Part shown: piece by piece, positions 1 to 9,523 of the stretch | How positions within the stretch are numbered: position 1 is the first letter of the stretch | Layout of the letters: each line of letters opens with the position of its first letter | Assembly: GCA_025093555.1 (NCBI GenBank) | Contig: JAIWNF010000033.1 | Coordinates: 1 to 64,000 of the forward strand | Source of the DNA: Circinella umbellata | Taxonomy: Eukaryota > Mucoromycota > Mucoromycetes > Mucorales > Lichtheimiaceae | Length of the DNA: 64,000 nucleotides | Direction of reading: 5' to 3' | The notes under the pieces: model-generated | Seen by the model: only the letters and a program-made list of their open reading frames with translations | The model's database searches: none | What the model was told of the DNA's origin: nothing | Program-made: the position numbers and the translations under genes

Positions 1-118
1 CCGATGTCTTTTTATTATTTTTGTCTTATCGTTTTATCCTGTTATCTATCATGTCATTTCTCTTTTTGTTGCCTATCAACTGTCTTCCGCTCCTTTACTT
101 TGGTCTTGTAGGGGGTAT

Positions 119-364
119 TGACACGTTGTGTGGTAGTTTTGTTTGGTCAGACCAAAGAAAAGGTTCACGTGATTTGTGATATAGAATTTGATCCTTGGGT
201 GGTCATGTGACCACTTAAGTACATATAAATATGTGCGGTTCAACCGCAAAATAATAAATCTTTATCTTTTTCTATCCCTTTTACTTTTACTTTTACCTTT
301 TTCTTTTGATTGATTTTGACAGACTTTACAACAAGGGAAACTCTACCACGTGACATATTTGTCA
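119..364 (+). repeat. Candidate LTR (solo or 3' LTR of an element running off the left edge)
   Basis: A G-run resembling a polypurine tract (111-115) is followed by TGACACG at 119. The unit could end at TTTGTCA (358-364), giving short TGACA/TGTCA inverted ends and about 246 bp. Inside are a TATA-like stretch near 225, a perfect small palindrome (GCGGTT-CA-ACCGC) near 234, and an AATAAA-like signal near 253. This is the usual layout of a Gypsy LTR read on the plus strand. Bases 1-118 would then be the 3' untranslated end of that element. The right boundary is a guess, because no second copy is present to compare. Confidence 0.45.
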
Positions 365-1004
365 GATCCGTTGTCAATTGATATGACTAATCGCCGCACC
401 TTAACGTTAATAGTAATAACCAGGATTCTTAGGTAGATGAAACACAATAAATTATGCCACAAAGGAAATGATTATAAAGAAGGTGTGGAAGTAAAATAAG
501 AAACAAGTAGGCTAATTGATAATTAGATAGATAGATAGTTCAATTGATTAGTTCGTTTATTCGTTCGTTAATTGATTGTTAATTTTTATTATTATTATTT
601 TGAATGGTATTTATATAAAAACAAAAATAAAAATAATAATATTTTCAAATAAGAATATGAAACGATAATATTATTAAATAATAATATTATACAAAACCGC
701 ATGATCGTTATCATGCTAATATATAAGAAATAACGAAAATCAAAATAAATTAAAACAGAATATTGACTAATATGATCAATGAGAAGCAATACAAAAATAA
801 TAAATTATAGATCATTAAAATGATCTTCTATAATATCATAAAAGAGAACCATATTAAAAATGGGAGGGAAACGTGGAAGGTAATAATAATAAATAATATA
901 AAACGTGGATAAGGGGACAAAAGGGAACAATGGGTAAATACGTTAGGCAGAAGTATTTACCCGGCGACGACCCGGATTCCTGGGTTAGAATCGTCGCTTC
1001 ACCG
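365..1004. other. AT-rich interval without a supported gene; probably includes part of a minus-strand LTR
   Basis: No coding signal is visible. A GATA-type microsatellite lies at about 522-538. The right part (roughly 900-1058) should belong to the 3' LTR of the minus-strand Gypsy fragment next door, whose polypurine tract and TGTCGCG LTR start lie at about 1056-1070 when read on the minus strand. I could not place the far end of that LTR. Confidence 0.4.
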
Positions 1005-1682
1005 TCACATTTGAAGCTGATGCGGAACTAGGAGTAAAACCCACTTCAGACGCGACAATACCCCCTCCCTTGCTTGATGTTCGCCCTCGAACATCGTTGG
1101 AATGACCATGTGCAGATTCCACCCAGGGGGCACCACTGGGTCCGGTTCAACAGAGGGCATTTTTGCCTTGTCAACAACACCGTCTTCACCATGTAATTTC
1201 ATGGCTGTACGCCATTCCCGACGAGTTGTCGTTGGGTCAAACCAAGGAGTAGTAGGCTCAGGATCAAAATTCACCTTAGCTAAACGATCGACATGGACCC
1301 ACGAATCTAATAATTTTCCTTGAATTGTTTCCAATTGATAGGTACCAAAATCCGAATTTTTATCAACCACAACATAAGGACCTTTATATACCGGCTCCAG
1401 ACCATAACGACCTTCATGCGTCATTTTTACATAATCACTAATATCAAAATCACGGATATCCAACGCCTTATCCCAACGATCCTTATCATATTGACTAATG
1501 GCCTCCATTCTAGCTTTTGCAGCAGCACGAGCTTGGTCCAAATTTTCGAGTTCTTGAGCAGTTAATTCAGCAATAACCCTTGGATCTTTCAAAGCATGAT
1601 CAGGAATATATGGCCTTAAGAAATCACCAGGAAGAACAGGATCACGACCATATGTTAAATAATAAGAACTATACTTGGCAGT
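1005..1682 (-). pseudogene. 3' fragment of a Gypsy pol gene (integrase C-terminal region)
   Basis: The minus strand reads open from 1682 to 1005. It begins with the post-catalytic integrase signature YLTYGRDPVLPG, continues through a basic or charged helix, and then shows the small-barrel pattern with GPYVVVDKN and YQLETIQGKLLDSWVHVDRL. That is the integrase C-terminal domain of Ty3/Gypsy elements. Everything upstream (protease, RT, RNase H, catalytic integrase) is absent, because the frame stops at the edge of another transposon at 1684. The polypurine tract (GGAGGGGG on the minus strand, about 1062-1070) sits inside the reading frame, so the last residues would be encoded within the LTR. 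It is a different family from the complete Gypsy element to the right. Confidence 0.75.
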
Positions 1683-1696
1683 AGGGTTCTTAGTAG

Positions 1697-1835
1697 ACCG
1701 ATCCGGATCGGATTGGCACCATTTCGAATCCGATCCGTTTTGAAACGGATCGGATTTTCAGAAATCCGGATTGTCCACGGATTAGAGAATTGCAATCCGA
1801 ATCCGTTTCGTGAAAATCCGGATTGAATCCGTAAT
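1697..1835. repeat. CGGAT/ATCCG subterminal repeat cluster, left copy
   Basis: About a dozen ATCCG or CGGAT pentamers lie in roughly 140 bp, in both orientations, so the strand can fold into several hairpins. A matching cluster lies at 8458-8612 in inverse orientation. In hAT-type elements, clusters of this kind are transposase-binding sites; that role is inferred here. Confidence 0.6.
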
Positions 1836-1859
1836 CGGTAATGCAAAAGAATCAATTAG

Positions 1860-2431
1860 ATGAAAATTTAGACTATATAGTAGATGTCACAGTATTTTTT
1901 CATGAGAGAAGGTATTTTACAAGATTGTGTATAGTAGTCGTTTGAGATCGTTTAAGAAAAGTAAAACATTGGTAACAGAGGTGCATTGTTTTTAGATGAT
2001 TTTATTATTTTGGTTTGAAAAACATAATAGGAAATAAATAAGTTATAATAAAAAAAGAATTGTAGTAAAAAAAAATTGTAGTAATAAAAAGTTATAATAT
2101 GGGAAAAAAGAAGTTACAATGGAAAAGAAAGTTATAGCTGAAAAAAAATTATAGTGGGAAAGTTATAGTAGTAAAAAAAAAGTTATAGTGATAAAAAAGT
2201 TTATAGTGAAAAAAAAAATTATGGTGGTGGTAGAAATATAACATGACGTGGATTTTTTTTTGTGGGGGCGAGTAGTATGCTGAAAAAAAAGAAGTATAAG
2301 TTTTTTTTCTGTTTACAACCAAATAAAAGTTCATAATTCTTTTTATAATAATTAAGTTCATTAATCTCTCTTTTTAATCTTCAATGTTTGTTTTTTTATT
2401 TTCAAATATTTTTTTTCTATATTAAAGCCAT
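1860..2431. repeat. AT-rich interior of the DNA transposon with a degenerate tandem repeat
   Basis: The stretch at about 2040-2225 consists of irregular repeats of an A-run followed by GTTATAGT or ATTGTAGT, roughly 15-25 bp per unit. No protein-coding signal is visible. The last five bases (GCCAT, 2427-2431) are the left target duplication of the Gypsy element. Confidence 0.5.
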
Positions 2432-2847
2432 TGTCGTATGGCACACGTCAATCCTTCATCTCAGATAATTAAAATATAAACTATATGTAAAAAACAATAA
2501 AATAATCTTACATCGGTTGCTTTCTAAATACACAAATAATAATTCTACCACAATAACACTTTATATACAATATACAAATATAATAATCAAACATAATTTA
2601 TTTATTCACAATCACATAATACACAACTTAACATCATATAACATTATCTACAAATACAGGAAAATACACATCTAAAACATATATATATAAAACTTACTTG
2701 TAATAGAAATAAGGAGGATATATCTTTTTATCTTAATATTATTTTCATATAATAAAACACCTGAAAGATTCTCACAAGACTTATTCTGTTATCATTTTTT
2801 TATACTTATCTTATTTTCCTGTTAAATTCATATCTATAAATACCACA
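2432..2847 (+). repeat. 5' LTR of the chromovirus
   Basis: The LTR is 416 bp, starts with TGTCGTATGG and ends with ATACCACA. A TATA-like stretch (TATAATAAAA, about 2748-2757) would place transcription start near 2772-2785. It matches 7900-8315 base for base by eye. Confidence 0.93.
2748..2779 (+). promoter_or_regulatory. LTR promoter: TATA-like box and presumed transcript start
   Basis: TATAATAAAA is followed about 20-25 bases later by TCACAAGA (2772-2779). That octamer is the reverse complement of the octamer just downstream of the LTR (2854-2861). A start at or just before 2772 would therefore put a self-complementary primer at the 5' end of the RNA, as in Tf1/sushi-type chromoviruses. The start site is inferred, not mapped. 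Confidence 0.4.
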
Positions 2848-2853
2848 TTTTTT

Positions 2854-2861
2854 TCTTGTGA
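2854..2861 (+). other. Candidate self-priming primer-binding site
   Basis: No TGG-type tRNA primer-binding site follows the 5' LTR; instead there are seven T and then CTTGTGA. TCTTGTGA (2854-2861) is complementary to TCACAAGA in the LTR at the expected transcript start. Tf1-related chromoviruses prime this way from their own 5' end. The match is only 8 nt, so chance cannot be excluded. Confidence 0.4.
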
Positions 2862-2872
2862 ACTATCATATA

Positions 2873-5800
2873 ATGTCAAACAACTCATCCCCCAACAACA
2901 ACCAACAATCTCCCGTTAACCAATCTCCCGTTAACAATAATAATCAATCTCAAAACATTCATGCCGATGATACCATGATGGGTGAAGATCCGTGGATCCC
3001 CGATGTTCAAGATGGTATGAATAACATCAATCCAGAAGACCTTGGTCCCGGCAGTGATCCTGCATTGACAGCCCGCTATTTCCAACAACAAATCGCTCGC
3101 AGTGCTAATTTATTGCACGTTGCCACCATTAAAGGTAACATGGATGAAGTGCAGAACCTTGCTCAACAGAATGAAGATTGGAAGCATCGTCTCGCTATAA
3201 TTGAAAACCTTTTACAAGAACAACATCAGTCACGTTCTTCAACAAAAACAGAGGCTACCTCATCCAAAAGCACTCTCGTTCCCAAAGACTTACCTGCGTT
3301 CCAATTAAAGGGTCAACACCGTCATGACAAGCGTCGGGAAAGCTATGACTCGGCGGAAACTTTCCTGGACGACTTTGAAGTCCACCTCGGTGCTCATGGT
3401 CTTGACGTCGAACAAAACTGGCGCCGTCTTATCCCTCTTACTTGTGACGCCAATCGACGAGCATGGTTATTGACAACTATGAAAAAGGATGGAATCACGA
3501 ACTGGTCATCTTTCCGAGTAGAAGTTGAAAAATATTTCACTTCTCCGTACACGATCTTCTACAGACGTCACCGGATCCGGACCATGAAGCAAGGAAAAAC
3601 TGAGCCTCTCCGTGAATATTCGAACAAAATGCAAGAGTACGCGTTTAAATACGGTATCCCAAACAATCAAGACCTCATCTTCAACTACTTGTGCTCCTTG
3701 AATAAACGGTACCGAAAGCAAGCATGGACTCTTATTGCCAATCACCATGGTGACAAGATACCCGACCACATTGAGCCAGTAGTACAAACCGTACAGTCTC
3801 TTGTCACTGCGGACACTTCATCAGAAGCTAGTGATTGGGCGCCTTCCTCGGCGGACGACGATTCAAGTGACTCAGATGAAGACTCGGATGAAGAAAAACC
3901 ATCGAAGAAACGTCGTCGTAAGTCCAACAATAACAATAATAAAAATAAAAAGAACAAAGGAAAAGGTCCAGCCATCAACAACAAAAATGCATGTCCATTA
4001 CATCCTAAGTCCAACCATCGTCGCTGGGAATGTGATAAATTGAAAGAAGTTCTTGGTTCTTCTCGCAATAACAATAACAACAACAATAGCTTTTTTGGTA
4101 ATCGCCAGAATAATAATAATCGTGGTTTCCCAGGTAGCTCCACTGGTCTATATAATGCCGCAAAGGTGAATTGGTGCCGTTTCTGCCGCCGTGTTCCTTT
4201 TGTGATGGGTCACCAGTGTGCCGAAATGCTTCGTGCTAGACGTGCGAACATTAATAATAATAATAATAACAATAATAATACCATACGAAGCCGTATGTCC
4301 CGTGTCACCCCGCAGTTGGAAGACTTGCTGGAGGTCGATGACGATGAACTGATGAATTCCTCATCTAATAATAACAAAGGTAATGGTCAATACAATTCCT
4401 TATTACAATATTCTACCAATATTAAAAAGAACCATTTAAAAAATGAACCAACTATTTTGAATGACACAAACGTACCTTCCGCTATCTTTGTTCCTATTAT
4501 TTTACAGAATAAAATAAGAACGCTAGCCTTGCTGGATACAGGTGCGGATCGGTCATCTCTTAATATAAATTTTTTAAATAAAAATAATTTTACCATTATA
4601 CCTTTCACACATAACGCTCCCGTTATAACATGTATTGAGGGTTTAGAAGGAAAAAGAGTTGGGGAAGTGAAAAATGTTTTTTTAAAATATGGGGGCAAAA
4701 CAGTCACTCATACCTTTGAAGCTTTACCGCTTTCAGAAAATACTACAATGACTATTGGGATGGATCTCATGCCAAAACTGGGTATTTCTATCCATGGTCT
4801 CGCAACATCTTGGGATGATAATCCACATCCACATATTAGTGATGATACTTCACATGATGTTCCTACTCCTAATAATTCACCTGCTGGAACTAAAGAACAA
4901 CAACTTAGCTTTCATGCAAAAATAAAACCATTTTTAACTCAAAATGAAAATATTCCACTTACATCATAATGTCCTTTACCAGAAGCTATGATTCGGTTAG
5001 ATACACCACCTAATATTACGATATATAGACCACAATATCCTTTACCATCAGCTTTAATCCCTGAATTAAAAGAAACGATTAATCGTTGGTTAAGAGAAGG
5101 TGTTATCATTCCTGCTCCTGTTAATACAGCATGGAATCAACCATTAACAGCAGTACCTAAAGCAGCTGGTCCCGATGGTATTAAAAAACATTGTCTCTGC
5201 TTAGATACACGTGGAATTAATAATGCTTTATGTAATAACGATAGACATCCTATCAATAATATTCAAGACATCTTTTCACGATTAAGTGGATGTACTGTCT
5301 TCACAACACTTGATTTAAAAGCTGCATTTGAAAGATTTCCTGTTCTACAAGAGCATCAACAAAAACTTAGTTTTACGTTCTTAGGAAAACAATACTCGTA
5401 TGCAAAAGGTTGTTTTGGATTAAAAACTCTTAGTAGTGCTTTTCAACGAGTTATGAATCTTTTATTCTATGATCTTTCATTCGTTAACTGTTTTATCGAT
5501 GACATTATCGTCGCATCAACAAACATGCAAGAACATGCAGATCATGTCTCTCAAGTTATTAAAATTTTAACAGATGCCAATCTCATCCTTAATCTTGACA
5601 AATGTAATTATGCTCAATCTAGCACACATTTACTCGGATTCTGTATTTCTTCTAAAGGTATCGCTCTAGACGTTCGTAAAGTAACAACCGTCTTAGACTA
5701 TCCACCTTTAAAAACAGGCAAGGATTGCATGAAATTCGGCGGTCTAATTAATTATTTTCGTTCGTCCATACCCAACTGTGCCAAAATTATGTCTCCCATT

Positions 5801-7798
5801 GATATTTTACGTCATGAAAAGACTCTTACAGGCAAATGGGGCGTCGCACAACAAAAAGCTTTTGACACTGTATGACAAATATTGACTAAAGCTCCTATTT
5901 TACGCTATCCAAATTTAAATGAAAAATTTTATATTGGCACTGACGCTAGTAATTCTGGTATAGCTTGTGTTCTTTATCAAATAATTAACAATGAAACAAG
6001 ACATATTGCTTTCATGTCCCGTACATTATCAAAGTCAGAAAGAAATTATTCCACAACCAAGAAAGAACTTCTTGCTATCATTTTCGCTCTTCACAAATTT
6101 CACCAATATATATATGGTCGAGAATTTGAACTTCATACTGATCATCGCTCTTTATGTTGGTTACAAACACAGCCAATTGCTAATCGTATGATGATTAACT
6201 GGTTTGAAACTATTTTATCTTATCCTGGTATGAAAATTGCTCATATTCCTGGTTTACAAAATACACTTCCAGACCTACTAAGCCGTTTATATGAAGACAT
6301 AGATGATATTGACTCTTTGAGAGGGGGTAATGCTCCAGTTTCTACACAACCGAGACATACACTTCCGCAATCAAACAGTTTTAGTAATGCAAAACTTGAT
6401 TTAAACAATGCTTTACATTTACGATCCTTACATGCTGATAATCCATTTGTTGATATGATCACACCCCCAGTGGAAGATCGCCACAAATTATTATTAGATC
6501 AGCACAACTTCGGTCACTTTGGCGCTGAAGCTATGACAAAAGGCTTACGAAGTCAAGGATTAAATTGGAACGGTATTTTTCACCAAGCATTAAGTATCGT
6601 ACGTGCTTGTGATATATGTGCAAAAAATAATATAATAAAACATGGTTATCATCCATTAAGACCTTTACAATCTTATTTACCTGCAGATCATTGGGCAATA
6701 GATTTAGCTGGTCCATTCAAAACTACACTCTCTGGAAATAATTATCTTCTAGTTGCTGTAGATTTATGTACAAAATTTACTATACTTCGTGCAATTCCAA
6801 ATAAACAATCGGATACTGTAGCAAAGATATTAATACAAATCTTTCAAGATTTCTCTTTTCCACGCTATATAAATACAGATTGGGGTTCTGAATTTGTCAA
6901 TTCAATCATGTCTAAGCTAACAGAAGCGGCTGGTATTTATCATCGTAAAAGTACTCCTTATCATGCCCGTTCTAACCCAGCTGAAAGATATGTTTAAACA
7001 TCTGTACGTGCTATAAGAAAAAGTATAAGAGGTGCAATTAAGTCATGGGATGTATTTGTTCCTGGTGTTCAACTGGCCATTAATGCAAAAATATCAAAAC
7101 GTACGGACACTGCGCCATACACATTAATGTTTGCTCATAAAATGAATCAATTCCAAGACTTCAGAAACGAAGTAGGATTAGAACCATTATCATATGAAGA
7201 ACTTAAAAAAAGAATTCATAAAATGGAAACAGTTGTATTTCCCGCCATTAACGAACGAGTACAAGCCATACTTGATGTACAAGCACAAAAATTTAATAAA
7301 AAACATATGATTGTTGATTTCCCACCAAACAGCCATGTCATGGTTAGAGTAACAGATAAAGGAAGTAAACTTGAAAATGAGTATGACGGTCCTTATCAAG
7401 TAGTACGAAAAACTCGTGGTGGTTCATATGTACTTAAAGATGAACTTGGAAATTTGCAAGCATCAAATTATCCACCTAACCGATTGAAACTTATCTCACA
7501 AGATGAAGTAATTCCCTGTGATGAATTATATGAAGTAAAAGCAATAGTAGCACACCGAGAAATAGAAACTGGTGTATATGAATATAAAGTACGATGGGTA
7601 GGTTATGAAGAAAAAGATGATACTTGGCAAAAAGCTGACACTTTTACTCAACCCAAGCCAATACATGATTATTGGAAACGACTTGGAGAACAACCTCATC
7701 AAAAAATAAATAATAAACAACATTCTAGGAAACGTAAGACACTAGAATCACAAACGACGGAACCACTCCGTAAATCCAACAGACGCACAAATAAATAA
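2873..7798 (+). pseudogene. gag-pol: gag-pol polyprotein of the chromovirus, interrupted by three in-frame stops
   Basis: The first ATG after the LTR is 2873. One frame runs to 7798 with no frameshift, broken only by TAA (4967-4969), TGA (5873-5875) and TAA (6995-6997). Gag has an Asn/Gln-rich start, a retrotransposon-gag core (about codons 155-270), a Ser/Asp/Glu and Lys/Asn-rich stretch, and two Cys/His clusters (CPLHPKSNHRRWEC; WCRFCRR with a later HQC). The protease has the active site LLDTGADRSS near 4535. RT has the variant catalytic box FIDD (about 5492). RNase H has GTDAS and ELHTDHRSL. Integrase has an H-H-C-C zinc finger (6508-6640), then D (DHWAIDLAG), D (TDWGSEF) and E (PAERYV). 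The C terminus is a chromodomain (YEYKVRWVGYEEKDDTW, about 7575-7625). The TAA at 6995 replaces a codon right after PAERYV, compatible with CAA to TAA. Confidence 0.9.
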
Positions 7799-7887
7799 TG
7801 AATAAATAAAAAATAAAAATAAAATAAAATAAAATAAAAACAAAACAAAACAAAATAAACAAACAAAAACAAATATGGAAGCAACCT

Positions 7888-7896
7888 GAGAGGGGG
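7888..7896 (+). other. Polypurine tract of the chromovirus
   Basis: GAGAGGGGG ends three bases before the 3' LTR, where plus-strand priming normally occurs. Confidence 0.75.
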
Positions 7897-7899
7897 TGA

Positions 7900-8315
7900 T
7901 GTCGTATGGCACACGTCAATCCTTCATCTCAGATAATTAAAATATAAACTATATGTAAAAAACAATAAAATAATCTTACATCGGTTGCTTTCTAAATACA
8001 CAAATAATAATTCTACCACAATAACACTTTATATACAATATACAAATATAATAATCAAACATAATTTATTTATTCACAATCACATAATACACAACTTAAC
8101 ATCATATAACATTATCTACAAATACAGGAAAATACACATCTAAAACATATATATATAAAACTTACTTGTAATAGAAATAAGGAGGATATATCTTTTTATC
8201 TTAATATTATTTTCATATAATAAAACACCTGAAAGATTCTCACAAGACTTATTCTGTTATCATTTTTTTATACTTATCTTATTTTCCTGTTAAATTCATA
8301 TCTATAAATACCACA
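7900..8315 (+). repeat. 3' LTR of the chromovirus
   Basis: This is a 416-bp copy of 2432-2847; I found no difference when reading both line by line. It is followed by GCCAT (8316-8320), the right target duplication. Confidence 0.93.
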
Positions 8316-8457
8316 GCCATTACTACTTTTCTGTTCAACTGCTCTATTCAAATATATAATAATATACAAAAACTTACTCTCTTCTTTATTTGAGTATATA
8401 TATATACCTTACCACAGCATTGTTAAAACTTTGATCCATTACTCTATAATTATAATG

Positions 8458-8612
8458 ACGGATCAGAAAAATCCGACGGATCCATAGATCTCAATCTGTT
8501 TACAATTCGGATTGTAGAATTACGATCCGAATCCAATCCGAATCCGTTGAGACACAATCCAAATCGATCCAATCTGTATGAAAAACGGATCGGTTTATAA
8601 ATCCGGATTGTA
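8458..8612. repeat. CGGAT/ATCCG subterminal repeat cluster, right copy
   Basis: The cluster is dense in ATCCG/CGGAT and related GGATC words. Read on the minus strand from 8622 inward it resembles the left cluster at 1697-1835, which supports one transposon with two inverted ends. Confidence 0.6.
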
Positions 8613-8628
8613 CTAAGATCCCTAGCAG

Positions 8629-9115
8629 TACGTGGAGCTAGATGGTAATAGTTGTCCACCAGGTCTGCTGCTCCTCCATTTGCCAACATGCTAATTGCTG
8701 CGCATACTTTTTGCAAAGTAGTAAATCTGAGTTTGTGAGCAGCATCATGCTTTTGTTGAAACCAGCGATAATTTTTCTTTAGCTTATTTGAGATCATTAA
8801 AAAGAGCTTTTTTCCATACGAAAGCGACGTCGAAAAGCCTTATCATCAAAATAGTCATCCTCCAGATGCTTTGCAAAGATTTCTCGTTTACGATCTGTAT
8901 ATTTTCGTCCAGGTACAGATTCACTGCTGCCATTACGCTTACCAGCTTTGTAAGCTTCTCGAGCTCTGATTTGCTTTGATATATGTAAAAGAGAACGACC
9001 AGATCTTTCTTCTTCATTGCGATCTCTTTGAATTTCATTGTCAAGTAATATAACTTGTTGAACAATTTGATTAAAGGCGTTTATGGTAGTGGATCCATTT
9101 AAAATTGATTGAAGA
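8629..9115 (-). pseudogene. PIF/Harbinger-type transposase fragment, frameshifted and truncated
   Basis: The minus strand from about 9115 reads NEIQRDRNEEERSGRSLL, then a basic region, then YFDDKAFRRRFRM, and after a single-base shift near 8800 continues WFQQKHDAAHKLRFTTLQKV, CAAISMLANGGAADLVDNYY. The sequence FRRRFRM, followed by a D-A-x-x-KLxFxxLQKxxAAIxMLAxGxxAD pattern, is characteristic of the N-terminal half of PIF/Harbinger (DDE) transposases. The DDE catalytic core is missing because the frame ends at the DNA transposon boundary (8622/8630). There is one frameshift at a homopolymer-rich site and no recognisable partner (Myb-like) gene. It is clearly a dead copy. Confidence 0.7.
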
Positions 9116-9500
9116 GAGTGTTATATCAATCAAATATAATAAAATAAAAGAGACGTTAAAAAGTCAACGAGACCCAAAAGAACAATAATTCAACTGAAGT
9201 TTATTAAAATAAAATATTATCTCTATTTATATGAATCTTATTATCAGTGGGATATATTGATATGTGTATACCTAAGATTTATATTTGTCATGGCCGTGTG
9301 AATATGAATATAAGATTAATGATATTAAGATTAGACTTTGAGCGGTTGACGATATGATATATCTACGCAGCTGTAACCTTATATCATTATAGAAGATGGA
9401 CTTCTGTGTTCTTATAAATCATGGTCCAAATAGGAAAATACATGAAATGTCAGCAAAGCATAATTAAAGATACGCTATACTTTAATAATTAGAATGACAA
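9116..9500. repeat. AT-rich spacer with a dispersed repeat copy
   Basis: No gene is visible. The part at about 9153-9270 (GAGACCCAAAAGAACAAT and following bases, then CTCTATTTATAT) is a diverged copy of 18,529-18,650 in the same orientation. Confidence 0.4.
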
Positions 9501-9523
9501 ATAATTATCTTTATGAATAATAT

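Larger units (their letters stand above)
2432..8315 (+). mobile_element. Full-length chromodomain Ty3/Gypsy LTR retrotransposon (chromovirus)
   Basis: The element is bounded by two 416-bp LTRs (2432-2847 and 7900-8315) that begin TGTCG, end CCACA, and read as identical by eye. A 5-bp target duplication GCCAT flanks it (2427-2431 and 8316-8320). Domain order is gag, aspartic protease, reverse transcriptase, RNase H, integrase, chromodomain, in one continuous frame, which defines a chromovirus. A polypurine tract (GAGAGGGGG, 7888-7896) precedes the 3' LTR. Identical LTRs point to recent insertion, yet the gag-pol frame carries three in-frame stop codons. It sits inside the older DNA transposon 1684-8622. 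Confidence 0.95.
1684..8622. mobile_element. Short non-autonomous DNA transposon (hAT-like?) split by a nested Gypsy insertion
   Basis: Both ends carry the same 12 bp in opposite orientation: GGGTTCTTAGTA at 1684-1695 and, reading the minus strand inward from 8622, GGGATCTTAGTA (11 of 12). Inside each end is a patch crowded with ATCCG/CGGAT motifs (1697-1835 and 8458-8612), like the subterminal repeats of hAT elements. The 8 bp just outside are TGGCAGTA (1676-1683) and TAGCAGTA (8623-8630), a possible target duplication with one mismatch. Without the nested Gypsy and its duplication, the element would be about 1,050 bp, too short for a transposase. No transposase is visible. The hAT assignment is inference; the duplication does not fit the usual hAT pattern well. 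Confidence 0.55.

Noticed and set aside
595..789. 64-codon open frame rich in Phe/Leu/Ile on the minus strand
   Set aside because: Composition is that of translated AT-rich DNA; no motif, no splice sites, and it lies in a likely LTR region.
3742..4143. 133-codon minus-strand frame with Leu runs
   Set aside because: It is the antisense of the Asn/Lys/Ser-rich gag region; the Leu runs mirror Asn and Lys codon repeats.
5873..6997. Separate RT, RNase H and integrase genes in the Gypsy element
   Set aside because: All pieces are in the same frame and separated only by stop codons, so they are one gag-pol gene with nonsense codons.
7699..7919. Two overlapping hydrophobic minus-strand frames
   Set aside because: Antisense of A-rich sequence at the end of pol and before the 3' LTR.
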